Shown piece by piece: positions 35,000 through 49,334 of a stretch of 64,000 nt of DNA. Every line of letters starts with the position of its first letter. Within the stretch, counting starts at the first letter, position 1. The notes beneath the pieces are model-generated. The model was given only the letters and a program-made list of their open reading frames with translations, was not told where the DNA came from and searched no databases. This stretch comes from Nematostella vectensis (lineage: Eukaryota > Cnidaria > Anthozoa > Actiniaria > Edwardsiidae). The DNA lies in assembly GCF_932526225.1 (NCBI RefSeq), contig NC_064044.1, positions 10,256,906 through 10,320,905 on the forward strand, in the 5' to 3' direction. The translations under genes were made by a program, and so were the position numbers.

Positions 35000-37900
35000 G
35001 TACCTAAACGATTTCATACGTGGATGAGTAACTTGAGTTGCACAATCTATCCGAATTATTGTCCGAATAATGTGGTGTGTTGCGTTTATTCGTTAAGGTG
35101 GTATTAATTGCCTCTATTAGGAAGATCGTTGACACATTAGGTAAGTTATCGTTTTACAGAAATGGATTGCAACCCGATTTCGAATCGATAGGCTACCACT
35201 ATTCGCGAAACATATTTTTAAAGTAAGTTTGCTAATTTTTCATCAGATTCTATTGCTTTATAAGGAAATCTCAATTCTCAAAGTTCTTTTCGCGTAAGTA
35301 TAACATTAGCGTAAATTTACTAAGAAGTTATGAACACACCCCCAATAACAACTTTCGGGCTGCTAGATAAACACGACATGCTTTTGAGTAAATTTAGTTT
35401 TGAAAAATGTGAATAGGTGGCCTTTGCAGGCAAAAAAGCTTTTTGAACAAACAAGCATACAAAAATGTGTGATAATTCAGGCATTTCAGATTCTCCTAGC
35501 ACAACTAAACAAGTGCTTTTTGAAGTATCCATATAGAAACCTCAGTTTTATTGCAGAAGAGTTTGAGGCATTTTACTAATTATATTTATTGCAATGTGAT
35601 CAGAATATGGTCAATTGCTCACGGATGTGACAAAAAATTCCATTTGTAAGTCAACTATAATCCATCCCTTTCGCGAAAAAAAAAAAAAAGGTAGTGATTG
35701 AGTAAAATTTCAGGTCAATTCTCGATTGACTTAAAAAGACATCAACTACTACAAAAAAACGAAAAGATAACAACATTAATGTATTCGTAGCAGTAAATGT
35801 GCCTTGACAGTCTGGTAAATCCTATTTGGCCAATATCATTTTGATCAATAAAAGCTTTATTTTTAAATCTGGACTTGCGTGGTTGACGAGCTCCTAAGAA
35901 AGATGGCCTCGATTAATGCTTCATCGGAAAAGCGAAATAGCTGCAATTCCAATTAACATAGCTAGCCGTTTAGTTCCAACCGAAGGTGAAGTAGGGGGTA
36001 CCTAAACGATTTCATCTGTGGATGAGTTACTTGAATTGCACAATCCATCCGAATTATTGTGCGAACCTTGATTTTGTTTGTAATTGCCTTTCCAACCTCA
36101 TCAGGCGATGATCAAACTGAGCAATGATTAAAATCTATTGTATCCCATTTCCAGATGGTGCGAATCCCCTCCGATACGATCAACTCATCAATTTATGCCA
36201 TATTGGTCAAAATAAGGAATTTTGAAAACGGTGTACACTTTGAAATACAAATTATTCACAGTGCTTAGTTTAAAATAAGGCATAGTTGTCTATACGGAAC
36301 AATCCGATAAATCAACTGTATGTAGGTGTAGCATTGCAAAATGTTGTGTGTTTGCGTTTACTCGTCAAGGTGGTATTAATTGCTTCTATTAGTAAAACGT
36401 TACTGGTCTTCGGTATTCATGAAGTGAAATCTTCGTCTATTTGCTCATTCGCAGTGAACGTTAGATTAAGCAGTCTGAGGCGAAAATTGAGCAGAAAAGA
36501 TCGTTGAAACATAAGGTAAGTAATAATTATACAGAAATGTAACTGCAAACCGATTTCGAATCGATAGGCTACCTTTATTCGCGAAACATGTTTTTGAAGT
36601 TAGTTTGCAAATTTTTCATCAGATTTTTTATCAGGGAATCTCAATTCTCGAAGTTATTTTCGCGTAAGTACAAAATTAGCGTAAATTTACTAAGACGTTA
36701 TGAACACACCCCCAATAACAACTTTTGGGCTGCTAGATAAACACGAGTTGCTTTTGAGTAAATTTAGTTTTGAAAAAAGTGAATATGTGGCCTTGTCAGG
36801 TAAAAAAGCTTTTTGAACAAACAAGCAAACACAAAAGTGTGATAATTCAAGCATTTCAGATTCTCCTAGCACAACTAAACAAGTGCTTTTTGAAGTATCC
36901 ATAAAGAAACCTCAGTTCTATAGAAGAAGAGTTTGAGGCATTTTACTAATTATATCATTTATTGCAATGTGATCAGAATATGCTCAATTGCTCACGGATG
37001 TGACAAAAAATTCCATTTGTAAGTCAACTATAATCCATCCCTTTCGCGAAAAAAGAAAAAAAAGTTAGTGATTGAGTAAAATTTCAGGTCAATTCTCGAT
37101 TGACTTAAAAAGACATCAACTACTTCAAAAAAGCGAAAACGAAAAGATAACAACATTAATGTATTCGTAGCAAGAAATGTGCCTTGACAGTCTGGTAAAT
37201 CCTATTTGGCCAATCTCATTTTGATCAATAAAAGCTTTATTTTTAAATCTGGAATTGCGTGGTTGACGAGCTCCTAAGAAAGATGGGCGCGATTAATGCA
37301 TCATCGGAAAAGCGAAATAGCTACAATTCCAATTAACAAAGCTAGCCGTTTAGATCCAGCCGAAGGTGAAGTAGGGGGTACCTAAACGATTTCATCTGTG
37401 GATGAGTTACTTGAATTGCACAATCCATCCGAATTATTGTGCGAACCTTGATTTTGTTTGTAATTGCCTTTCCAACCTCATCAGGCGATGATCCAACTGA
37501 GCAATGATTAAAATCCATTGTATCCCATTTCCAGATGGTGCGAATCCCCTCCGATATGAGCAACTCATCAATTTATGCCATATTGGTCAAAATAAGGAAT
37601 TTTGAAAACGGTGTACACTGTGAAATACAAATTATTCACAGTGCTTAGTTTAAAATAAGGTATAGTTGTCTACACAAAACAATCCGATAAATCAAATGTG
37701 TGTAGGTGTAGCAGTGCAAAATGTAGTGTTTTTGCGTTTACTCGTCAAGGTGGTATTAATTGCTTCTATCAGGAAAACGTTATTGGTCTTCGGTATTCAT
37801 GAAGTGAAATCTTCGTCTATTTGCTCATTCGCAGTGAACGTTAGATTTAGCAGTCTGAGGCGAAAAGGAGCAGAAAAGATCGTTGAAACATAAGGTAAGT

Positions 37901-40900
37901 AATAGTTATACAGAAATGTAACTGCAAACCGATTCCGAATCGATAGGCTACCACTATTCGCGAAACATGTTTTTGAAGTTAGTTTGCCAATTTTTCATCA
38001 GATTTTTCATCAGGGAATCTCAATTCTCGAAGTTATTTTCGCGTAAGTACAAAATTAGCGTAAATTTACTAAGACGTTATGAACACACCCCCAATAACAA
38101 CTTTTGGGCTGCTAGATAAACACGAGTTGGTTTGAGTAAATTTAGTTTTGAAAATAGTGAATAGGTGGCCTTGTCAGGGTAAAAAAGCTTTTTGAACAAA
38201 CAAGCAAACAAAAATGGTGATCATTCAAGTATTTCAGATTATCCTAGCACAGTTAAACAAGTGCTTTTTGAAGTATCCATACAGAAACCTCAGTTTTATT
38301 GCAGAAGAGTTTGAGGCATTCTACGAATTATATCATTTATTGCAATGTGATAAGAGTATTGTCAATTGCTCACGGATGTGACAAAAAATTCCATTTGTAA
38401 GTAATCTATAATCCATCCCTTTCGCGAAAAAGGAAAACATAAAAGTTAGTGATTGAGTAAAATTTCAGGTAAATTCTCGATTGACTTAAAAAGACATCAA
38501 CTTCTACAAAAAGAGCGAAAACGAAAAGATAACAACATTAATGTATTCTTAGCAGTAAATGTGCCTTGACAGTCTGGTAAATCCTTTTTGGACAATAACA
38601 TTTTGATCAATAAAAGCTTTATTTTTAAATCTAGAATTGCGTGGTTGACGAGCTCCTAAGAAAGATGGGCGCGATTTAAATGCTACATCGGAAAAGCGAA
38701 ATAGCGGGTAGTTAACAAATTCTGCAATTCCAATTAACAAAGCTAGCCGTTTAGTTCCAACCAAAGGTGAAGTAGGGGGTACCTAAACGATTTCATCTGT
38801 GGATGAGTTACTTGAATTACACAATCCATCCGAATTAAGTGCGAACCTTGATTTTGTTTGTAATTGCGTTTCCAACCTCACGAGGCGATGTCCAAATCCA
38901 ACTGAGCAATGATTGAAATTCATTGTATCCCATTCCCAGATGGTGACGATCACCTCTTCTCCCGGTATGGGGAAGTCATTTTATGCTATATTGGTCGAAA
39001 TAAGGGATGTTGAAAAACAGTGCACACTTCGGAATAAAAAATAATTCACAGTGCTTAGTTTAAAATAAGGTACACTTGTCTACACGAAACAATCCGATAA
39101 ATCAAATGTAAAAAAGTGGTAGCAGAGTGCAAAATTTGGTGTGTTTGCGTTACTCGGCAAGGTGGTATTAATTGCCTCTATTAGGGAAACGTTATTGGTC
39201 TTCGGTATTAATGAAAGGAAATCCTCGTCTATTTGCTCATTCGCAGTTAACGTTAGATGTAGCAGTCTGAGGCGAAAAGGAGCAGAAAATATCGTTGAAA
39301 CATAAGGTTAGTAATCGTTATACAGAAATGTAACTGCAAACCGATTTCGAATCGATAGGCTACCACTATTCGCGAAACATGTTTTTTAAGTAAGTTTGCT
39401 AATTTTTCATCAGATTCTATTGCTTTACAAGGGAATCTCAATTCTCGAAGTTATTTTCGCGTAAGTACAAAATTAGCGTAAATTTACTAAGAAGTTATGA
39501 ACACACCCCCAATAACAACTTTCGGGCTGCTAGATAAACACGACATGCTTTTGAGTAAATTTAGTTTTGAAAAATGTGAATAGGTGGCCTTTGCAGGCAA
39601 AAAAGCTTTTTGAACAAACAAGCAAACAAAAATGTGTGATCATTCAGGCATTTCAGATTCTCCTAGCACAACTAAACAAGTGCTTTTTGAAGTATCCACA
39701 CAGAAACCTCAGTTTTATTGAAAAAGAATTTAAGGCATTCTACGTATTATATTTTTTTTTTGCAATGTGATCAGAATATGGTCAATTGCTCACGGATGTG
39801 ACAAAAAATTCCATTTGTAAGTAATCTAGAATCCATCCCTTTCGCGAAAAAAGGAAAACAAAAAAGTTAGTGATCGAGTAAAATTTCAGGTCAATTCTCG
39901 AATGACTTAAAAAGACATCAACTTATACAAAAAAGCGAAAACGAAAAGATAACATTAATGTATTCGTAGCAGTAAATGTGCCTTGACAGTCTGGTAAATC
40001 CTATTTGGACAATAACATTTTGATCGATAAAAGCTTTATTTTTAAATCTGGAATTGCGTGGTTGACGAGCTCCAAAGGAAGATGGGCGCGATTAATGGTT
40101 CATCGGAAAATCGAAATAGCGGGCAGTTAACAAATTCTGCAATTCCAATTAACAAAGCTAGCCGTTTAGTTCCAACTGAAGGTGAAGTAGGGAGTACCTA
40201 AACGATTTCATCTGTGGATGAGTTACTTGAGTTGCACAATCCATCCGAATTAAGTGCGAACCTTGATTTTGTTTGTGTTGCGTTTCCAACCTCATCAGTC
40301 GATGATCCAACGGAGCAATTATTAAAATTCATTGTATCCCATTTCCAGATGGTGCGAATCTCCTCCGATATGAGCAACTCATCAATTTATGCCATATTGG
40401 TCAAAATAAGGAATTTTGAAAACGGTGTACACTTTGAAATACAAATTATTCACAGTGCTTAGTTTAAAATAAGGTATAGTTGTCTACACAAAACAATCCG
40501 ATAAATCAAATGTGTGTAGGTGTAGCAGTGCAAAATGTGGTGTGTTTGCGTTTATTCGTCAAGGTGGTCTTAATTGCCTCTATTAGGAAAACGTTATTGG
40601 TCTTCGGTATTAATGAAATGAAATCCTCCTGTTTGCTCATTCGCAGTGAACGTTAGATTTAGCAGTCTGAGGCGAAAAGGAGCAGAAAAGATCGTTGAAA
40701 CATAAGGTAAGTAATCGTTATACAGAAATGTAACTGCAAACCGATTTCGAATTGATAGGCTACCGCTATTAGCGAAACGGATGCTTTTTTAAATTGTGAT
40801 AAAGTAAGTTTGCTAATTTTTTATCAAATTCTATTGGTAGCATGGTTTTCAAGTGAATGTCGATTCTCGAAGTTCTTTTCTGGTAAGTACAAAATTAGCA

Positions 40901-40920
40901 TAAGAAGTTATGAACATACC
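35000..40920. repeat. 1.4-kb tandem monomer array, unit 2 (5 monomers)
   Basis: GGTACCTAAACGATTT-type landmarks lie near 35000, 35999, 37379, 38780 and 40196, and CACCCCCAATAACAACTTT near 35335, 36705, 38082 and 39500. The first monomer has the same internal deletion as in unit 1, so that deletion predates the unit duplication. Monomers at 38082 and 39500 carry frame-breaking indels. Confidence 0.85.
40214..40462 (+). other. 82-codon open frame in the terminal monomer, unit 2
   Basis: Counterpart of 10614-10862, beginning at GTG and intact. It differs at three residues from unit 1 (L to V, I to V, P to S). Product unknown; an exon fragment or chance. Confidence 0.2.
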
Positions 40921-42520
40921 GTTATGCACGCATATACAAATCTATCCGTACAAATTAAGTGAACTTTCTTACATAATTTGTTCCAATTTTGTTTTATAAT
41001 CTCTAAGCACTTAGACACTTGAAGAAAGAAAAATGTATCTTAAGTGTGTCCTTTTAAAATTTTATGTTTGGAACTGCAGTTAAATTTGTGAAAAATACTT
41101 TATGGTAAAAAAAAACCACATGATGTCAAAATTCTTTTTCCTGCGAACACTGCTATGGAGAGTCGGCCAAAAGCGCGGCAAACAAATTTGCCGAATTTTC
41201 TCAGCTGCACAATGAGTTGGCCCTATTTTCATTTTTTTCCCAAAAGCATCTCATTTACATTTTATTATTATTTTTGTTTTTTGTCTTTCATTCACATACA
41301 AACAACATGATATAACAACTGGACAAACAACATGATATAACAACTAATTTCTAGATTTATATGATGTACATAATTATGCAAATAAATTTATTCTTGATGA
41401 CTCTATAAGACGTCACTATAAATCCCGAAGATTCATTTTAAAATAGTCGTAAATAAAATATGTGTTGAATTGTTACTGAAGGTACAGATAATGTTGGCTT
41501 TTGCTTTTTCTACGCTTAGTTTGATTCCGGTCCAACATTCCAAACGCTATCAAAAGTTATGTAATGATTTTTGGCATTGAACCATATTTTAACAGCAGGA
41601 TTAAAGTATTATTAACCGAGTGCGAGGTCTGTACGGAGGAATATCAGATCGAGGGCTTTGGTTTTTATTTATTATTATTTTTATTTATTATTTGCGACGA
41701 GAAAAACAAATCAACTACTTCCGTTTTTGCGCGAATTGCACTGCGCACCCCTTCTGCGCATAGTGGCGCGCGCTGTTTGTTCGAATTTTCTGGTGTTTAG
41801 TGCGCGTGCGCCACAGTTGTATAAGAAAAAAAAGCAAAAGACGCGTTTTTTTTACTTAAAATCGCTTTTACAGAAAAAGGAAGTCGGTTACCCCCATTAT
41901 TTATTTGTTCAAATAGTTAAATATATACGAAAAAATGATATACTTAAAGAAGAAAAAAGTTGGCTTGTAGAAGTTTGTTTATTTTCTCTTAAAAGCCGTA
42001 AAATACTTCAAAATGGCGCTTTTTTACTGTATAATTAGTAGCGAAAACAGTGTCTTTTAGTTTGATCTCTTAAATGTGATTTGTTTTGAACGCTAGCTAC
42101 TACGGGTTATTGTTTGGGGATTGGATTTTGGCAGCTCGACAAACAGAACTTAATTTTCTAAACACTATAGGCACTATTTTTGAAAACTAAGAGTGCTTTT
42201 CCCTCGCTCGATCAGTAAAAACGCGTCATCTCTACGCCCCTCTGTTGTGAAACGAGGTCGGTTACCCCAATTTTTTTATTAAATATTTTGAAAGCCCTTA
42301 ACTTCAATATTGTTTATGCAAAGTTTTATTTCAAGGGAATTACCTTAACTTGTCTACCGATTTCATAAAGGCGGGAAAACAAGAAACCGCGCGCGGCCAA
42401 CTGGTAATGTGAGAACTTGCTTACCGAAAAAAAATATATAATAATCAAGACCGTGCAAGATTTAAATAGAATTAAATTTAAACCGGCCTAAAAAAAGACA
42501 AATAGAAAACCCAAATTTTT
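40921..42520. other. Non-coding stretch between array and gypsy B, unit 2
   Basis: Equivalent of 11331-12940, with the CpG-rich patch at about 41725-41815 and a small tandem duplication of ACAACATGATATAACAACT near 41305-41345. No gene. Confidence 0.5.
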
Positions 42521-42529
42521 CCTTGGCTT

Positions 42530-45500
42530 TATTCATCGTTCATCGTCGTTGTTTTGAGAAGCACTATGATGTGATTCAACTTCAACGACTTTAACTCCAG
42601 GCAACCATTTTGCTTGATGAATCATTACTTGATCGGTCTGAAAGCTACAGGTTTTATCCTAAAGGTGCAATGAATACCAACAGAAAGTCTCTTGATTTAG
42701 GTAATACAATCCTTGAGATAATTAGCCTTGAGGCCAATGAACTGTGACCCTTCGTATTTTCTGTTCTTTCTGTTTGCCTTCATATACTGCTTGTATTTTT
42801 CGTCTTTGGCGTCTATCGCTTTCTCCTCCGTCGTTCTCCTTGTTGGTGTGTAATCTGGCTTGGTTCAAACACTTAAAACTCGCATGGTTCATAAGGTGTA
42901 CTCCCGTAGCAGGGTGGGGTGTTGTTCTGTATGCTACTAGCATGTTGAGGATGGCCTTGACTCCCGTACTTGTCCTTGCCTTCAAGGCTTGCTATCCGTT
43001 CGTATTTGTTTAGTGTTTGCACGAACTTCTCGCTTTCTCCATTTCTTCTTGGATGCCCTGGTGTTATCCTATGGGGATCGAACCCTTCCTCCTTTCCAAA
43101 ATCCTCATAGTCCTTTAATTAAATGGTGGTCAATTATCGCTTTCTACCCTCTTGGGTGTCACGAATGCTGCAAAGATGTTCTTCCCTTTTCTGACTCGTC
43201 CAGACTTTCGCTCGGCACTTTCTCCACTACTGGGTATCTGCTCCTTTTGTCTATAACCACAAGGTTGTATTGTCCGTCTGGTTCGAAGAAATCTGTTGAC
43301 GGTCTCCAACGTTTAGTATGGATTTGTGTTGGCTTAATAGGTTCTTTCTTGTAGCTTTTGGTTGCTATTTGGCACTGGTCGGCTGCTGTATCTATCATGC
43401 TGTTCTTGTTTGTGAACCAATACTTCTCTCTCAGAATTTCCATGGTATTCGTCTTGCCATTTTGTGCCCGACTTTGACAATCGTTCTCTGTAGTACTTCT
43501 GGAAGTACGATTCTTTCTTTACGGAATATCAATCCTTGTGCGACTTAGTGTTCATGGCTCACATAGCAGTATGGCTGTATGTCCTTCTGAAGTGTTCATG
43601 GCTCACATAGCAATATGGCTGTATGTCCTTCTGAACTTCTCCCAGTTACCTCTTGCTATTCTCTCTGCCAGTTTCTGTTTTTATCTTCTAGTATCTCTAA
43701 TTCTTGCTAGCACTACAGCGTGCTCTCCATCTACGGTCCATTTAATGATCTTCTCTGTGCTGGCACCCACAGTCTCCGGGACTGTCGGAAATGTAATCTA
43801 CTGGGTCTTCATTGTCTTTCCCTGACTCGATAATCAGCTCGGTGTCATCATCTTGCTTTTCCATTACACATTTCTCTATTCGCGGGGGCATCCCCGCATC
43901 CTTGTCCGATGTTGGTAATAAGGTTCTCCAGTTGGAACCGGTTCAAAAATGCCCTGTTGTATTCCCTGGTTGAGACATTTCTTGAGGAGTTGTTGCAAAT
44001 AAAGTAGTAGTCAAAGTTCCTTGGCCGCTGTGCTTCCGGATTTGCTTTTTAATCCATTTTCAGCTTGAACTGTCCAGCAATTTCTTCACTCTATGTTGCT
44101 TGCTTCACCGTGTTAATCATTAGATTATTGGGTTCTCTGATGCCCCCATCTGGATCAATCTTCAACATTCCAAGCTCGTTCAGTTTTTTTTCCTATGAGT
44201 AGTGGCGAATCCATTTTTTTCTCTTATCACCACGGAGCGAGTCTTCACTCCACGGATCTTGTTCCAAATGGTGACTTGAATTTCCATTCACACTTGAAAG
44301 TTGGTCTGGATGGTCTTCAGGGTCTTTTTGCATTCTCTCAAATCTTAAATCTCTTCAAAGCGGTGGAAAAGCGCCTTGTTTTGTACTCGTCCATTAGGTT
44401 GACACTCCACTATCGGGTTGAACATGTGCATTCACGTCCCCGGGTCTCACTGATACAGTACCCTTGGGATCGCCTGATATTACTTTCTTTACATGAAACA
44501 GGTGGAAAGGTGCTTGGACGATAACACCAGATTCACTATCCGATCCACTGCTAGAATCACCATGCTTTGGTTCAAGGCTGACTTGATGGATAAGCTTAAA
44601 TGTTCTTGTACGTTTGTCTTCTGTCCCGCTTTCTGACTTGCAGTTAAGGCTGCAAAATGGTTGTTTTTAGCCACAATTTAGGCATCGTTTGCCATAGGCT
44701 ATAGTACTTTCCAAGCTTGTGCGCAACAGTCTTCCAAAAGTAGTCACACTTGTTTCTGTAGTTTTTCCTCACCTCTGCACCTTTCTGTTATGGTAAGGGT
44801 TTCTTTTGTAGCCTGCTTGCAGGCGGGTGTTATTATCGCGGAAAACCCTCTCCGTTCGGTGATCGGGTGCAATCTTGTATTATAAGCCGCGTTAATAGGC
44901 ATTATAGCTATAGGCATTATAGTACTTCCCAAGCTTGTGCGGATCAGTCTTCCAACAGTAGTCACACTTGTTTCTGTCGTTTTTCCTCACCTTTGCACGT
45001 TTCTGTTATGGTGAAGGTTTCTTAGTTTAAGGTTTCTTTTGTAGCCTGCTTGCGTTAATACAAGATCGCGCCCGATCACCGAACGGAGAGGGTTTTCCGC
45101 GATAATAACACCGAGTACCGCCCGCAACGAGGCTATTTCTTTTGTGGTTGAATCTTGTTCACTTTGAGCTCCACTTTCATATCTCTCACCTGCTTATTCA
45201 TTTCCTCCTTTTGCCCGGCGTTCCCCACGAATTCCGTTATGCTCCATCTCTTCTCTATGGCTCTTTTTATCAGCTCTTTTTATCTCCATCTGTAATAATC
45301 GTCTGAATTAGGTGCTTGGTATCGCATTCTGGCTGTATATGCGACAATACTATCATTCTTCTCTATCTTCTGTTTGTTAAAAGCATATCTTGCGTGGTGT
45401 TTATTTTTCTTCGGTAGGAAATGATTGTTCAGTTTTTTTTTTTTCAATCATCCTTGAATGGTGTCGGTTCTGTTAGGTTTCTCGTTATAGTCTCTCTATT

Positions 45501-45700
45501 TCTGTTTCTTTCTTTATATATCTTACAAAAATCTTCATTGCTCTCACTTTTCTTTGATATTCCTGATCTCAAAGTACTCAACTTCTTTAAAATCTTCTAA
45601 CCATTTCTTCCTGGCTCTTCAGATACCCAGCTAATTCGTCGTGATGCTGAATGGCTCGGCTCGCACACTACTTTCATTTCATCCGCTCCCAGTAGTGATT
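42530..45700 (-). pseudogene. Ty3/gypsy-like gag-pol remnant B, unit 2
   Basis: Same gag to integrase order as unit 1, without the 934-bp element, so the integrase C-terminal segment (42985-42722) continues from LNQA into the basic tail. The integrase core is at 43443-43159 and RT start near 44000-43940. It has a 45-bp tandem duplication near 43545-43635 and the enlarged palindrome in gag. Not functional. Confidence 0.85.
44817..45126. repeat. Palindrome of gypsy B with a templated insertion at its centre (unit 2)
   Basis: The arms match those at 16124-16271, but between GCCGCGTTAAT and GTTAATACAAG there are about 160 extra bases (about 44896-45056). These repeat the sequence just upstream of the palindrome (CAAGCTTGTGC, GTAGTCACACTTGTTTCTGT, GTAGCCTGCTTGC of 44693-44820) with changes. 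Confidence 0.85.
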
Positions 45701-45719
45701 CCTCTTTTTCTTAATATTT

Positions 45720-48070
45720 AGATTTAGGCACTCCCTAAAAGCGGAGCCAGTATGATTTTTTAGCATACACTTAAAGTAGAACCCCATCCCCTCCACTTTC
45801 ATTATGCATCATGTTCCATCACTCACAAAAAAAGCAACCTATGTGAAACATATAAAGATTGCATGTTTTCCAAAACTGCAATTATTATTTAAAGTGGTGT
45901 CCTCCCAATCCTCCTAGGGAATACCTAGAACAAAAATGTTATTTAAGATTTTATTGAAATTACAAAGAACTATAAAGGAAAACCGAAGGGGTTGAGCTCT
46001 TAGTATAATAATAATACTTGATAGACAACTGATACAGCAAAATTATTAAAATTAATTGATACTTTGATTATCAGGTAAGTAGGTAATATTTATTATAAAA
46101 ATGAGGATCAATTAAAATTCCTCCTAGAAGAATGGGTGCTATTTTGTTATCTTCAATATTAAAAACAATAAACAAATACATATCACATTCCTATACATTA
46201 ATAAGTATATCAGCAAATCACACTATCGTAGTGGATTTGACGTAAAAGTCACTGCCTGTACTGTCCCAATTCCTTTTTTTTTAATTACCTTAATGAATTT
46301 TCCAGGATAGGGATTTATAATTTTTTTTTCTTGTGTAGGGTTTACAAAATGCAAATATTGGAAAAATATCTTTATTAACCTTCTCTTTCTTGCTTTAGAA
46401 TGTAACTTTGCTAAGTGTGGATCCAAACCACTCTAATTTATCAAAACAATTCTGACCTTATTTTATTATAAAGTTAAGAACCACATATAAGAACCTAGAA
46501 TGATCCTGTTAGCCTAAAATTATCAAATTAGAGCATCTATTTAGCCTACAATTGTTAATTGTATTAATTTGCTTAATAAAATATGAATTTACTGGCTTAA
46601 CATATGAAAATTGATTTCTAAATAGTTTTAAACATGATCTTAAGGGATCACATAGAAGACCTGTTTTTTATTATTAACTTATCTACATCAATTGCTTGAC
46701 CATAACTCATTGTAATCATATATTTATAAAAAAGGCGAGAGACTATTTATGAACCTAAATAGCCTAAATTTCATTAAACGCACATTATACAAGAACCTGT
46801 CAGACTAACTTGCGAAAAAAACTAGGTTTTACTTTTTAACGTTGATTCATTATTTAGTAAAATTTTTCTATTTGTAAAAAGTTATCTTACTTTTTAGTAC
46901 TTTAAATGTGCTTATTTTTGGTGACCTACATTAAATACAAATGCCTAATATGTACATCCTGCCCTGAGTCATGCCTCTGAGCCAGCAGCATGTTTTCAGT
47001 GTCTCAGCTTGTTTTAAGAATCTCTGGCTTAAATTCAACTTAAAAAATTTGGAGAAAAGCATTTAAGAGAAAACTTAAAATTTCCTTACAAACAATACAA
47101 ATATTATACTACAAAAACCTAATTCATAAAACCTAAAACTGTCTCAATAGTCTCAACTAAAATTTTCTACAATAATACCCATAGCATAAATGAATATATG
47201 AGGCTGAAAGAGCTTTAATAGGAAAACTGTAGAGGGAAAAAACTATAGCTTTCAAGCAAATTGCTCCTCTTCAGAAAAGCTGTCTTGGCTGCCTTTGAAA
47301 CCTAAATTTTACTTTGGGACCACTTTGGGGTACAATTATATAGATATGTGAGATATGAGAAAACAAAAAGTTTTTAGGTTTTGTAAGAAACATTGAGGTA
47401 CCCAGGGTTATTCAAAATATTGTCAGGTGGTATAAAAACAAGGCATATTTTTTAGGTAATAACGGATCCACAAGGTCCTAGTAACTGCATGTGTAGCTTT
47501 TTTAGAATCAAACCAGAATTCCAGAATAGTCGATTTAAATTTCAAGTGTTTTTCAAATATATGTTGTTTTTCACAAATTATTAATAAATAGGGTTTTAGG
47601 AAAAAAGCTCTCAATTTATTTTAGCATTGTTCATCTTTGTGAGAATTTGACCAATCATTCATGGAAATGAATTAAAAATCCCTTTTGGTTTTATTTCTAG
47701 TATTTCATAGCTGTCAACCCAACTTGGACAGACGTCTTGTAAAAACGGGTGAAATTGAGTAAATATGTGAAGAAAAAAAACAAACAAAACAAGAGAGCCA
47801 ATGCGGGTGAATACAGAGAATGTATGAACATTAAAAAAATTAGGCTTGTGATGAGGTCCACAATCTCGTGAATAGTTATTATTTTCCTATGATAGATGAT
47901 GAATGGCAGATTTTAGAGATCGAATTTGATTAATACAGCCTAGAATTTAAGTTTTAGTCGCTGAGGTAAGTACTTAATATATAAATTTGAAACAATAAAA
48001 AAGGTGTAAAAAGTTTGAAAACAAAACAACTCTTGGCTTATTTGCAGTCAGTTTTTGTGTTTTTTAGGTT
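45720..48070. other. 2.3-kb AT-rich intergenic region, unit 2
   Basis: Counterpart of 16840-19200. No gene or RNA recognised. One small replacement near 47707-47735 differs from unit 1. Confidence 0.6.
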
Positions 48071-48162
48071 AGAAAAACTCTAGTGGCCGCCATATTGTTT
48101 TGCGCGCCCTAGAGACCTGGGCCGGGGCAGATCGCGGCTGGCTGGCTGGCAGCTTGTGACAA

Positions 48163-48170
48163 TGACGTCA
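48163..48170. promoter_or_regulatory. CRE-type palindrome upstream of gene B
   Basis: TGACGTCA, as in unit 1, in a GC-rich patch upstream of gene B. Confidence 0.4.
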
Positions 48171-48724
48171 TTGACCACAAAGACTCAGTCGCCTAGTTAT
48201 AGACTATTTCTCTATGCCTATGGGGCTCCGCGCGCGGCCGCTGGCTCCGCTATAAACCTTCTCAACCCTTCTATAAACGCATCTGTTTCTGGTGACTACG
48301 TCGATTCTATTGCATGGCTCTCTAAGTAATTGCGCGAATACGAACCCCTCATCCGTCACATAGCTCCCCCACTACGCTTCTAAATTGAGAATCATCAGGC
48401 GTTAACCTGTATCCAAGCAAGTCTCCCTTGTACTGTCTTCATGATAGAGAGTTGGATTAACGACACTCGCAGAATATCTCTCATAGACAGACCTACGTCT
48501 TTGTCTCCAATGTTAGATTAGGGTTATTCCATCCATTTAGTTTCAGCTTGGTCATTGTTGCTAGCTGTTGGTTATCGTACTCATACAGCATTGACCGGGT
48601 TGCCATGGATTAATGTATTTAGGTTGAACAATTTCTAGCATTTTAGATGTTTGAAATTGGTTTTACAGAGGAGCATGTCCTCGGACCCCCTATATACAAT
48701 GCTCTTTAAATAGCTGGATGTTCT

Positions 48725-48732
48725 TATAAAAA
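48725..48732 (+). promoter_or_regulatory. TATA-like box of gene B
   Basis: TATAAAAA, 250 bp before the ATG at 48975, in unchanged context from gene A. The 5'UTR intron of gene B is 48879-48970. Confidence 0.45.
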
Positions 48733-48974
48733 GGTTCTCATTAAATAAAAGCGTGTACTGGATTTATTCTTCCGAGCAAAATGTTTGTGCCTTCGCGACT
48801 GCGTGACTGCGTTCTGCACACAATTCTTATCAACATGAGCAGTTTATTGTAGGATTATCCGTCTTGACCACAAAAATAGTAAGTTAAAATCTATGCTATG
48901 TCTGGTGGTTAATATCATCAAATCATTGTCTTATGCCATTCTTTTAAAAGACTATACGATTCTTTTACAGCAAA

Positions 48975-49334
48975 ATGAAGGTCAGAAGCCTGGTGTTTTA
49001 CTTCAACTGTCTTGTTGCCGTAGCAGCATCAAGCCACGAATCCTACTGTCCAGCGTCCATCCATTCAGCAGGCGCGCGCATAACTCAAGTTGACCTTGCC
49101 CTACAGAGCAAGCATGTGAAAAAGCGTCTTCAGGGCCAAAGTCAGATGTCATGTAGTCAGCGGTGTCTGCAGCAAGACTGGTGTATATCGGTGAACTACG
49201 AAGTGTCTCGACCGGAAGGAGGGGCCTGCGAATTGAACACATACGGAGTCGAGATGTTGGCCGACGCAAATCCCAAAAACCCAGAGTTTAAAAGGAAAAA
49301 AGGATGGATATACTCACAGTTAAGATCCGCTCAG
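48975..49334 (+). CDS. Gene B exon 1: signal peptide and PAN/apple-like module
   Basis: 120 codons; three residue changes from gene A (L8F, F12C, I39V) and one silent change. Same donor CTCAG|GTACGT. Confidence 0.8.
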
